From: Ischnura elegans
Lineage: Eukaryota > Arthropoda > Insecta > Odonata > Coenagrionidae
Assembly: GCF_921293095.1 (NCBI RefSeq)
Contig: NC_060253.1
Span: 97,667,073-97,731,072, forward strand
DNA: 64,000 bases
Reading direction: 5' to 3'
Positions 55,390 through 64,000 of this stretch are shown piece after piece. Position numbers and translations under genes: made by a program. The notes under the pieces are model-generated. The model ran no database searches, was not told where the DNA came from, and worked only from the letters and a program-made list of their open reading frames with translations. Each line of letters starts with the position of its first letter. Position 1 is the first letter of the stretch.

Positions 55390-55745
55390 TGCTGCTCAGT
55401 TTTTCAAATTTCTACGCAGATTCAAAAACTCGAGTGCCTTGCTCATGCGGAAAATATTACATCGGCGAGACTTGCAGATCGATGAAAATCCGATTGCAAA
55501 TACATCGAAGGGCTAATGAAAACAAACAGCACTAACTCTCAGCCATATCTGAGCATGCTTGAAGTGAACCTGGACACAACATGCTCTTTGAAGACGCCAA
55601 AACAATAGCAATAAAAATATATACTTCCCTCAACTTATCAGAGAAGCTATTGAGATAGCAAAAAACGCCGGCGAATTTTAACATTGATCAAGGCTACCAC
55701 CTGCATAACGCATGGAAAAGGATTCTCCAACCACCAACCAATGTG
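55390..55745 (+). mobile_element. Penelope-like element fossil, 3' end
   Basis: Carries a recognisable GIY-YIG-type block (CGKYYIGETCRSMKIRLQIH), an SAISEHA-type block and an AWKRILQPPTN end, in the order expected for the C-terminal endonuclease of Penelope-like retroelements. Fragmentary and broken; looks old. The upstream reverse transcriptase was not found in the adjoining sequence. Confidence 0.6.
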
Positions 55746-56430
55746 AGACCAGCAATAAGAGATGGACAACCACCGACCAATGAGAAAGCAGCAGCTTGTC
55801 AATCCTTAAGTTATTTCAAACCTAAAACGCTCCTTTCATCTCAATAATTTTAAAATTAATCTCAGAGCAAATTACGCAGAAAATCTTAGCTCTAATTTAA
55901 ATTCACTAAAATAAAATAATAACTGTACAAATTTCTATATTTGAGGAATGAAGATTCACCAATATTAAACCTGAACTTAAACTTGATAATCATTTTAGTA
56001 AATTTTGAGATCTGGTGATTTAAATGCATTTTACGATTTCAATTATTTCCTTACTCTTGCCTTTCACATGTAAAACTCGAAATTGTCATTCAGGCATTTC
56101 GAAACAAAGTAAACTCATTATTCTATTGAAACATCGCATGTTTTCACTTTCACCTTGCAATTAATTATTAATAATTAATACTTATAATTTAATTTTGACT
56201 GATATTGTTCCTTTCTGCTCGTAAGGCACATTGAAACCTTGTCTTCCTTAAATCTTTCTTCTTGAAATACGCAAGAACATCCGTCAAATGTAAACAACTC
56301 GCCGAAAATTTAATTTATGTTTTGACGACAGACGAATGTAGATATAAATATGTAAATATTGATTAAAATAACGAAGAAACTCTCTCATACGACGTATTGC
56401 AACTTCTTTATTACTCAGTTATGCGTCCAT
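55746..56430. other. AT-rich stretch without recognised features
   Basis: No coding or repeat signal that I can support. Confidence 0.5.
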
Positions 56431-56452
56431 TCATATCGCTGGTTTTTTAGTA

Positions 56453-56692
56453 CATGGCAAACAAGGCATCAATACTTAGTACTATATACAGATATTCCGC
56501 GAATTGTCCCTTACAATCAAGTTACAGGACCTTTAATACTTAGTAACCTCACCCCATGAAAGCGTGCCTCGCCTAAAGGTATCAGTGTATAATAAATGGC
56601 AGACAAGACATCACTACCTAGTACTATATACAGATATTCCGCGAATTGTCCCTAATACTCGAGTTACAGGACCTACAATACTTAGTAATTTC
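56453..56692. repeat. tandem duplication, period about 139 bp
   Basis: GTACTATATACAGATATTCC, GCGAATTGTCCC and GTTACAGGACCT occur in the same order at 56487-56534 and again at about 56624-56674, preceded by ATGGCAAACAAGGCATCA and ATGGCAGACAAGACATCA. The 5' parts are similar enough for a single tandem event. Confidence 0.75.
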
Positions 56693-57079
56693 ACAGAAGG
56701 AGTTTTCGTATTTTCCCCTCGACCCTTTTCCCTTCCCCACCTTCGGTAATAATATCGTCGTCCCAGCACGTCCGGAAGTGATCGGGAATAGGGTTGTTCG
56801 CCAATTTTTTTTACTGTCTTAAATGAAAGTACACACTGAGGGGATACCGGCGGCAGTTTCAGCGCTTTTCTATTCAAAAAATTAACCCTAAAAAGGATAA
56901 GCGAAAAGTGTGTAATCCGAGGGCCGGCTCAAACGCTCCGAAAGCGCACGATGGTTGCCGAAGGCATGCTGACGTCACACACAGCGAACTTCTTGCGGAA
57001 CCCGTCAACCCCGTCGAAAAACCTGTGATCCTGCGTCAGAGAAGAAACAACGAGGGTGAAAATGGAGGAAATTAGGAAG

Positions 57080-58135
57080 AAGGCATATATATTGCTTTCT
57101 ACAGCTTTGTAAATCTACCACAGTAAGAAATCTGGGAAAACGTTTTATTGCTGTGCCTCTTAATTCTCGTGTGCGAAGGAAATGGTTCACTGCAGAAATG
57201 CGAGATGACCAAAAAATCAACGGCAAGACATCTCATTATTGCTGTGAAGATTATTTTAATGTTAGTGTTAAATTTATACTAAATGACAAAGTCAATTAAC
57301 GTGATTTATTGTTTTACTTGCGGTCTTCCAAAATAAGTCGAACGGACGAAAACAATTTTAATTTAAGTTATTTGAAGGGAAATAATTTACAAACCATTAA
57401 GAACAATGTTTATGCTACTATTCAATGATCACCTAAGTTAATTGATGCTAACTTATTCTTAGATTTAATGCACCAGAGATTGCCATACGGTAACCAAACA
57501 TGTTGATTATTGATGAAATATTCTCGATCACATTCTCAGCCGAGAGTGTTGGAGTTGGTGAAAACAATAATATTAATGAAGCTACCCCAGACTTAATAAT
57601 GAAGCTACCCCAATGGGTACTTAGGAATACCTAATGATCCAATGTACGTCATTGATTTGCCCTCTAGAATATTTAAGATTGCCACCAGAGACATTTTCAT
57701 GACCATCATCAAAATTAAATTAAATGACAACTTGGAGAGATTAGGAGACCAATTACAAATCAGTAAGACAAGAGTTTCTTCTACTATCTACACAACTTTA
57801 CCTCTTATTTCACAGTGCTTAAAAAATTCAATATTTTTTCCGAAGCATAACAAATTTTTGATCTACCTTTGTCTTTTCAAGCCAATTCAACAATGTACAG
57901 TATATAATTGAATGTTCTGAAATTCAAATTCGAAAGCCCTCTGATCCGATAAATCAAGCTTTGACATGGAGAGAGTATAAAAAATGTAATGCCATCAAGT
58001 ATTTAGTACCTTGTGAACCAAATGAATTTGTAAATTTTGTTTCCTCTGGGTATGGCGGAAGAATAAGTGACAAATTTCTTTTCTGTGGTTTCTTCAGATT
58101 TTGTGCTCAGGACAAACTATTCCTTTCCTAGTGTA
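57080..58135 (+). pseudogene. THAP-DDE_4 (ISL2EU-like) transposase remnant
   Basis: THAP domain near 57080-57270: IYCFLQLCKSTT, GKRFIAVPLNSRVRRKWFTA, HYCCEDYF; the usual final His of the C2CH site is Tyr here. A helix-turn-helix follows (LGDQLQISKTRVSSTIY, 57735). Then comes the DDE_Tnp_4 start: IIECSEIQIRKPSDPINQAL, TWREYKKCNAIKYLV and FVNFVSSGYGGRISDKFLF (around 57905-58080). THAP + HTH + DDE_4 is the ISL2EU arrangement. Stops and frameshifts occur between the blocks, and element ends were not found. Confidence 0.7.
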
Positions 58136-58239
58136 CATATTATTCTCGTTTAAGTTGGATAGAGCAAACTACTGAATCGCCGTATTTTTTCTGGCAGCGC
58201 TGAAATAGTTTTCAACCCTTAGACCTATAGCACACACCG

Positions 58240-58400
58240 ATTTTGGACGGCCGTCCACATTCCGATAGAGAACAATGTAAGGGCATGGGAGCTTGTGCCC
58301 AGTTTACACAACGATCGTCGCGACGTTGATCCCTACGCGCGTAAACTCAAAACGTCGTGTAAACGCGAAGAGTTACCATCGTAGGGCTTAGTACCTAACA
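58240..58400 (+). other. possible Harbinger-type terminus before the SANT gene
   Basis: GTGCCCAGTTTACACAACGA (58288) and the nearby inverted AAACGTCGTGTAAACGCG resemble GGGCC-GTTTACAC ends that I associate with PIF/Harbinger elements. If so, the following gene may be transposon-borne. Weak evidence. Confidence 0.3.
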
Positions 58401-58532
58401 CAGCCGAACTTACGATGGTTAGCGCTAGTGTGCCAAGAAAAAAGAGTAAGGAAATGAAAATCGATCGCAAAACGTCTTTCGATTTTTATCCAGCCTTCCC
58501 GCCTTTTGAAGGTAGAGCAAAAAGAAAAAGAA

Positions 58533-58618
58533 ATGGAGGGAGATAAAGGGAAAAATTTTTCTGACGAGGAGGTGGAGGTTCTACTCGCTCTCTTCTCGGG
58601 TAACGATATACAGAGAAG
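58533..58618 (+). CDS. SANT gene exon 1
   Basis: ATG in AAGAAATGG context; 28 codons plus two bases; donor AGAAG|GTAAAT. The first helix of the SANT domain starts at FSDEEVEVLL. Confidence 0.65.
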
Positions 58619-60827
58619 GTAAATTTATTGTACAATATTTGTGGGTATTTAGTGATTTTATTTTTCCTAAATAAGTAATTTTAATCGCTACTTACGACAA
58701 ATTGTGTTGAGCACATGGTGTCGATTTCTGAAATACTAATTTGAAGTATGGTGCTTGCATGTAGAATGCTGTGATGGTTGTATGGAAAATCATTTACCAC
58801 TTGTACAAAGTGGATAAAATTTCTCAATTCATGTTAACGTCTTAGGGCATCAAACCGTAAAATGCTGAGTGCCTCATTGATATTCTGAATTGATTACGTG
58901 TTCATAACGTAGGGATTCATACGTAAAAGGTTACTGTGTGATCTACCCTTCGTTAAGTGTCTTGATGAAAAGCAAAGCGTAGCAATGTGTTTATCTTTCG
59001 TGTTCTAATTAAACGCTGAAGTGTATGTTCTTACGCTCTCCAGGGGATGTGCCTACGTGAATTATGTGTATCCTGAAACTAATTACGGTCCTACACTCAA
59101 CTATCATGGGTTTCATCTTCTTCCTTGTTCCTCTTCCTATATTTTCGGTGTCATTGTTATGACTTCTTAGTTGCTGCATAGGCTTTGAAGTTTCTTTCCT
59201 TCCTAACTAGTATTGGAGCAGAAATTTTCATTCTTATGAAATGATTTAAATTAAGTTTTTCTCGTCTCGGAAAACTTCTAATCAGAATATCCTATTGAGA
59301 CCAAAATGTTCTGGGGCCCTTGCCTTGCTTATGTTAATGGCTCATCTATTGTAATGCTGAATTTCCATAACTTTGTGGATGAGGGTGGGCAATAATAATG
59401 TTACATTTTCCCTCTTCTCCTAAGAAATACTATTTTAAGTCAGTTGTTGCAAAGTAGTTGATCACCACTTTTACTTTGAATAGGTTGCAGAGCAATCAGA
59501 GGAGCCACGCGGGAGTGTGGGTGGAGCTGGCGGAGCGGCTGTCAACCATAGGATACCCTAGGTCTGCCAGCCAGATTAAAGATAAGGTTAATAACCTGAG
59601 GCAGAGGTACCTAGGGTTGAAGCGGGGGATGAGGTCAGGGGACTCTCCGCCGGAGTGGGTGCATTGGCATGCACTCCATAAGCTTTATGCCACTGCTCCG
59701 GCGGGGACTCCTGAGGCAAGGATGGACTCCCTAATATCATCGTAAGTACTAACTCATAGAATGTAACATGTGCTTCAATAACGCAATTACCTCAATGTTG
59801 CTTAGAGATATCACTCCAGTGGTAGCTTTTCATTCCTTTTAAACAATAGCCTCAATGGGATGGGAAATATGTAATGTGAATAAGTTTCTTGCTGTGAGCT
59901 AAGGCATAATTGAAAGATGCAAATCATCTAACTAATGTAAGTGAATGCTTGTTTGAATGAGTGTAACCTGGCATTGCACAGAATCACCATAACTTGGTAA
60001 CCCATTCGCTGTTTAGTTTCTTAAGGACCATAGGGAATGGAGTCCTCAATCCGTTCCCTGTGTTTTTCCATTTGATATCATAGAAGTTCTAAATTACTGG
60101 CACGATTCATATTCCATTGTTTGACAAGTAATACTTCCTTAATATTGTGTTGCAGACAAGTGCTCTCGGGTGATGATGGGGGTCCATCCACCTCAGCTGG
60201 CCCATCCACCTCAGCCGCTCCAGCCACTCCATTAATATCACGGAGGAAGAGGAGGAGTGAAGCGGACATCATAACGTACCTAAGGTCTTCGCATGAAGAG
60301 TATATGGGGATGCTGAGGAGCCAGGAGGAAAGGGAGGAGAGGGCCCTGGACTACCTGAGAATGCTCGTGGAGTCGGTGGTGAGGGGACCTCCCTCCAACT
60401 ACCCTCTCCCATTGTGCCATCCTAATACCAACATCTCCCCTCCTTATCCGAGCCCCCCAATTTCCATACCTTCTCCTAGCCCCCCATTCCCATACCAACC
60501 CCGAGCCCCCCCATGACCATACCAACCCCGAGCCCCCCCATGACCATACCAACCCCCAGCCCTCCCATACCCATAACAACTCCCAGCCGCTCTATTCCCA
60601 TACCAACCCCCAGCCCTCCCATGCCCATAACAAACCCCAGACCCTCCATTCTCATACCCACCCCCAGCCGCACAGTGTCTGTAACAGCCGCCAGCCCCAC
60701 CATCTCTCCAACAACCACCAGCCTCACCATCTCTCCAACAACCGCCAGTCTATCTACAGTTGCATCTTTATCATCTATTTGTGGCATTAGGAAAATTGTT
60801 GTGTTACGTCCAAAAAATCTTGAATAA
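58533..60827 (+). CDS. Myb/SANT-like DNA-binding protein, three exons
   Basis: Exons 58533-58618, 59493-59741 and 60156-60516 give 231 residues ending at TGA 60516. MEGDKGKNFSDEEVEVLLAL, FSGNDIQRR, SNQRSHAGVWVELAERLSTI, GYPRSASQIKDKVNNLRQRY and LGLKRGMRSGDS form a trihelix/SANT domain (Myb_DNA-bind_4/5 type). Exon 3 has a Ser/Thr/Ala-Pro linker, RRKRRSEADIITYLRSSHEE, an E/R-rich coiled-coil-like helix (MLRSQEEREERALDYLRMLV) and a Pro-rich tail. Splice sites are GT-AG in phase 2; the second of two adjacent AGs (GCAGAG|C) is needed to keep frame. The Pro-rich repeat continues open in another frame to 60827, right at AATAAA, so the end given for the span is 60827 and the stop at 60516 may be a C-run slip. 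It could be a host gene or the accessory ORF of a Harbinger transposon. Confidence 0.72.
58619..59492 (+). other. SANT gene intron 1
   Basis: 874 bp, nothing recognised inside. The acceptor is TAGGTTGCAGAG|CAATC; using the first AG would break the frame. Confidence 0.6.
59493..59741 (+). CDS. SANT gene exon 2
   Basis: Encodes the core of the domain, VWVELAERLSTIGYPRSASQ, then IKDKVNNLRQRYLGLKRG. GC-rich against its introns. Donor ATCATC|GTAAGT. Confidence 0.78.
60156..60516 (+). CDS. SANT gene exon 3
   Basis: Acceptor TGTTGCAG|ACAAGTG. Encodes the Ser/Pro linker, a basic RRKRR block (possible nuclear signal), a helix and the start of the Pro-rich repeats. Stop TGA at 60514-60516 in this frame. 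Confidence 0.72.
60470..60680 (+). repeat. proline-coding minisatellite, ~27-bp unit
   Basis: Imperfect repeats of CCCCCCATGACCATACCAAC plus CCCGAG, with variants CCTCCCATACCCATAACAAC and CCTCCCATGCCCATAACAAA. In one frame they read PPMTIPTPS repeatedly. C-runs make slippage likely. Confidence 0.8.
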
Positions 60828-60828
60828 A
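60823..60828 (+). terminator. SANT gene polyadenylation signal
   Basis: AATAAA, overlapping the TAA that ends the alternative Pro-rich frame; a second ATTTTATT-rich stretch follows. Confidence 0.6.
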
Positions 60829-60949
60829 ATTTGAAAAACAGAATTTTATTGTGTCTCAGTTGCTTTTCAACCCATTCCTCCCCAGCAGTGCTAGTTTTCC
60901 TTCTCATAATTCGATGAGAATATGTAATTCATATCTTTTGCTTGTGTAG

Positions 60950-63900
60950 CAGTAGTAGTAGTAGTATTTGGATTTAGGGTGCGTCGACGGCAAGGTCATT
61001 TTGCACCACTACTGTGCTATTTAATTACAAAAGTTATTTATAAAGTAATCTACTGCATCTGATGTCTTCGTTGAAAGTGTACATAATTAGACTTTATTAA
61101 AAATGTTTATTTCTCTGAGAAACCGAAATGTACAGATTAAGTTGGTAGGGTGGTTTCCTAAAAGGGTTTTTAGGTCTCCCCCTAGATTATTTCGTCTTCG
61201 CGCTTCGCGGTACTTAACACAATCTAGCATGATGTGTCTAATACTTAATGGACATTTACAATCCCCACATTGGGGAGGTTCCTTCTCTTCAGTAAAGAGA
61301 TACGCATGGGTCAGGGGGCTGTGCCCTATCCTCAATCGTGTAAGTACTACTTCCTCTCTCCGATTACTACGAGCTGAGGAGGGCCACGCTGCTACCATGT
61401 CCTTGATGCCACGGAGCTTGTTATTATTTAGAATCCTCCATGACTCCCTCCATTTTCCAAATACCACGTTTCTTAGAGATGCTCGTAAGTCCTCGTGGGG
61501 AACCAGCGTTGAGACAAGAACTTCGTTATTCAGAGCTTCCTTGGCCATAGCGTCTGCTATCTCATTCCCGGCTATCCCCTCATGTCCCGGTACCCACAGA
61601 AAATGGATATTCAAACCCTTTCTCGAAAGGGTCAGCAGGAGAGAGTGTATTTCTTGCACGATCGGGTGCACGGGTGAGAAGCCAGAGATGGCTTGTAGCG
61701 AGCTCCTGGAGTCAGTGCATATGACAAAGGAGCCGCCGTGGTCACCTAGGGCTTCTAGAGCTGTCCTTATGGCATAAAGCTCCGCCGTGTACACACTGCA
61801 CATCGGGTGAAGCTTTGCTCTGATGTTCCCGTGGATAGGGGAGAACACTGCACATGCACAAGCAGAGTTATCTTTCGAACCGTCAGTGTAAACGGGGGTA
61901 AGGTTGGGGTGATTCCATCGGAACATGGCAAACAAACGCTGGTACTCCGAGGGAGTTGTGGAAGACTTCGGTCGAGATCGTGAAAGAATATTCACCACCG
62001 GAGTGGGAGTGATCCAAGGGGGGTGTTCCGAGAATGAAACAGGATACACTTCAGGTAGCGTGAATTCGCATCCGCGAATAAAATCGTTAAAACGAACGCT
62101 TACTGGTCTGGTTGCTTTAGTCCTTCGGTTAAAAACATTAATAAAACGGGGTTTAAAAAGTAAACTATAACATGGGTGACTCGTCATTGCTAAAATTTTG
62201 GAAACGTAGCTACAAAGAAGCCAGGTCCTTCGGTAGCATAGAGGAGGCTCGCCTGCGTCGGTATATATACTGGGAATCGGGCTGGTCCTAAACGCCCCAG
62301 TGCATAGTCGCAGACCTGCGTTGTGCACTGAATTAAGTGCTTTCAAATACGTCTCGCGAGCGGACGCATACACGAATGAGCCGTAGTCTAATTTCGACCG
62401 CACCAGTGTGCGGTAAAGTAAAATTAAGGTGGTGCGGTCTGCTCCCCAAGATGCGTGGCTTAAAAACTTTAGAATGTTCAAAGACTTCAAACAGTTTACC
62501 TTGACAGAATTAATGTGCTCCTTCCAGTTGAGTTTGTGGTCGAGGGTCATCCCCAGAAAACGGACTGATTCCACAAATGGGAGGTTTCTACCACCTAGGT
62601 GTAACGTGGGATTTACATGGACGCCCCGAGTGCGAGAAAAGTGAACGCACTTTGTTTTCTCCAAAGAGAAAAGGAAGCCGTTATTTTGGGTCCATTTGTG
62701 AAGTTTATTGATGGTGAGTTGCGCCATACGCGATGCATTCACGACCCTAGATGATCTGCAGAAAATCGCGAGATCATCCACAAACAGTGACCCTAACACT
62801 GGCTCCTTGATGCAGTGAGCTATGTCGTTGATCGCAATAGCGAACAACGTCACGCTCAGAACGGAGCCTTGGGGAACTCCGTTGTCAAGAGGGTCAAAAT
62901 TTGACAACAACTGTCCCGTCCTTACTTTAAAAACACGGTTGGTTAAAAAATTTTGTATAAAAATGGGCAAACAACCTCTAAAACCCCACTCGCGTAATAC
63001 GCGTAGAATCTTACGTCGCCAGACCCGGTCGTAAGCCTTCTCTAAGTCGAAAAATACACCGACAACGTGTTGGCGGAGAAGGAAGGCTTCTTGGATGAAA
63101 TTTTCAATTCTAACCAAGTGGTCCATTGTGGAACGGTTCCGTCTGAATCCGCATTGTATCCTAGAGAGGAGTTTTCGACGCTCCAGCCGCCAAATGAGAC
63201 GTCGATTTACCATTCGCTCCATTAACTTGCACAGGCAGCTGGTGAGAGAAATCGGCCGGTAAGAATTCGGATCAGCTCGGTCTTTTCCATGTTTTGGGAT
63301 GGGAACAATGACGGACTCCCGCCAGGACGGAGGAAAATCCCCATTGGCCCAGAGCTGATTAAAAGTTTCAAGGATTTCCAGCAACGCCGATTCCGATAGA
63401 TTTCGGAGGAAGGCATTGTGGATCTCGTCGGGTCCTGGGGACGTGTCGTGGGAGTCATGGATGGCAGATTTCAGCTCCCAAATGGTAAATGGCATATTGT
63501 AGTCTGCCGTTGTTTTAGGCTCCATAAAGGATATAGGGACGTTCTCGAGCCTTTTCTTGAGGATCGCAAAAGAAGGTTCATAGCATTCGTCGCTGCTCAC
63601 TTTGGCGAGTAATTGGGCGAATACGTTCCCTATCGCAGCTGGAGAAGTGATAACCTTTCCTTCGACTTCTAGGAAGGATATACCTAGATGCTGGCTGCTA
63701 CCCGATATGCTCCTCACCTTACGCCATACCTGTGCAAGTGGAGTCCTGTGGTTGACACCGGAGACAAAATTCATCCAAGAAATCCTCTTTGCGTCCTTTA
63801 TTACCTGACGCGCTTTCGCTCTTAGTCGCCGAAAAGCGGAGAGATTATTTGCTGTAGGATACTTGTTGAAAATTCGGAGAGCTTTCTTACGTTTTTTAAT

Positions 63901-64000
63901 GGCTTCTGCGCAGGTTTCATTCCACCATGGCACCGCATTTCTTGGAAGGATGCTTCGAGATCGTGGTATGCTAATTTCGGCGGCTTGAATGATGCTGGAT
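60950..64000 (-). mobile_element. I-clade LINE, 3' part (continues off window)
   Basis: 3' tail GTAGTAGTAGTAGTA (plus strand), hairpin at 60978-61007, 3' UTR, and ORF2 running open to the right edge. It is a different family from 44470-50171 but the same as the truncated copy at 51916-52337. The 5' end, and thus its target duplication, lies outside the window. Confidence 0.9.
61087..64000 (-). CDS. I-clade ORF2, reverse transcriptase and RNase H, 5' part off window
   Basis: Open from the right edge to the stop at 61087, at least 970 codons; no start codon is visible (AVPWWNE at 63933 is internal, GTG-coded). RT motifs: NSYRPISLTSCLCKLMERMV, GVFFDLEKAYDRVW, NGVPQGSVLSVTLFAIAIND, LFVDDLAIF. 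RNase H: PVYTDGSKDNSACACAV, YTAELYAIRTAL, CTDSRSSL, GHEGIAGNEIADAMA. C-terminal zinc motif: CGDCKCPLSIRHIMLDC. About 50-60% alike by eye to the ORF2 at 44601-48302. No disabling change in the visible part, so this copy may also be recent. Confidence 0.93.
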   Translation of the reverse strand, partial: SSIIQAAEISIPRSRSILPRNAVPWWNETCAEAIKKRKKALRIFNKYPTANNLSAFRRLRAKARQVIKDAKRISWMNFVSGVNHRTPLAQVWRKVRSISGSSQHLGISFLEVEGKVITSPAAIGNVFAQLLAKVSSDECYEPSFAILKKRLENVPISFMEPKTTADYNMPFTIWELKSAIHDSHDTSPGPDEIHNAFLRNLSESALLEILETFNQLWANGDFPPSWRESVIVPIPKHGKDRADPNSYRPISLTSCLCKLMERMVNRRLIWRLERRKLLSRIQCGFRRNRSTMDHLVRIENFIQEAFLLRQHVVGVFFDLEKAYDRVWRRKILRVLREWGFRGCLPIFIQNFLTNRVFKVRTGQLLSNFDPLDNGVPQGSVLSVTLFAIAINDIAHCIKEPVLGSLFVDDLAIFCRSSRVVNASRMAQLTINKLHKWTQNNGFLFSLEKTKCVHFSRTRGVHVNPTLHLGGRNLPFVESVRFLGMTLDHKLNWKEHINSVKVNCLKSLNILKFLSHASWGADRTTLILLYRTLVRSKLDYGSFVYASARETYLKALNSVHNAGLRLCTGAFRTSPIPSIYTDAGEPPLCYRRTWLLCSYVSKILAMTSHPCYSLLFKPRFINVFNRRTKATRPVSVRFNDFIRGCEFTLPEVYPVSFSEHPPWITPTPVVNILSRSRPKSSTTPSEYQRLFAMFRWNHPNLTPVYTDGSKDNSACACAVFSPIHGNIRAKLHPMCSVYTAELYAIRTALEALGDHGGSFVICTDSRSSLQAISGFSPVHPIVQEIHSLLLTLSRKGLNIHFLWVPGHEGIAGNEIADAMAKEALNNEVLVSTLVPHEDLRASLRNVVFGKWRESWRILNNNKLRGIKDMVAAWPSSARSNRREEVVLTRLRIGHSPLTHAYLFTEEKEPPQCGDCKCPLSIRHIMLDCVKYREARRRNNLGGDLKTLLGNHPTNLICTFRFLREINIFNKV

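Noticed and set aside
60476-60907. 143-codon minus-strand frame full of Gly-Met repeats (GLGVGM)
   Set aside because: Antisense shadow of the proline-coding minisatellite of the SANT gene.
1-64000. CRISPR arrays, bacterial operons, rRNA genes
   Set aside because: No regularly spaced identical repeats, Shine-Dalgarno-led gene runs or rRNA signatures; gene structure is clearly eukaryotic.
1-64000. LTR retrotransposon or integrated virus
   Set aside because: No long terminal direct repeats, primer-binding site, protease or integrase signatures seen; the RT-bearing elements here are non-LTR, with one Penelope-like fossil.

Overview
This is arthropod, almost certainly insect, nuclear DNA. It carries the last exons of pburs (bursicon beta), two genes of the insect MBF2 secreted-protein family, GT-AG introns of up to 13 kb, and many LINEs, SINEs and DNA transposons. 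I cannot name the order from the sequence. Low gene density, large introns and abundant I-clade LINEs suggest a large genome.

Layout. Positions 1-9442 (+) hold pburs, entering mid-gene: exons 1-163, 5062-5186 and 9272-9442, with introns full of SINE and foldback debris. Positions 16101-11725 (-) hold a complete three-exon MBF2-family gene. Positions 36845-51739 (+) hold its divergent paralogue, with identical exon structure but a 13.2 kb second intron that has swallowed a CR1/L2-like LINE and a full-length I-clade LINE. The 20 kb between the two MBF2 genes is transposon territory. It contains a symmetric foldback element (16639-19600), a nest of elements (24034-28610: old I-LINE, RTE-like LINE, hAT-like transposon and a second LINE fragment), a second element related by its ends to the foldback (31841-34894), and a Harbinger-type Myb/SANT exon (35187-35482). 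The last 12 kb (51900-64000) hold a short I-LINE insertion, a Tigger/pogo transposon, a Penelope fossil, a THAP-DDE transposon, a spliced Myb/SANT gene (58533-60827) and the 3' half of another I-clade LINE that runs off the window.

Most notable are the two elements at 16639-19600 and 31841-34894. Their termini begin with CACAGTG, the heptamer of V(D)J recombination signals, followed after 22 bp by an A-rich nonamer-like block. Both are flanked by 5-bp GC-rich target duplications (CGTCG and GGTCG). This is the Transib/RAG-type signature, yet the decayed coding sequence in the second element is not one I recognise as a RAG1-like transposase. Also notable are an apparently intact 5.7 kb I-clade LINE with an 11-bp target duplication, a 3'-terminal hairpin shared by five I-LINE copies, and matching TATA/initiator spacing in the two MBF2 promoters.

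Working together: pburs encodes one subunit of the bursicon cuticle-tanning neurohormone. The MBF2-family proteins are small secreted proteins of unclear role. They appear to be neighbours by position only; no operon-like or shared regulatory link is visible.
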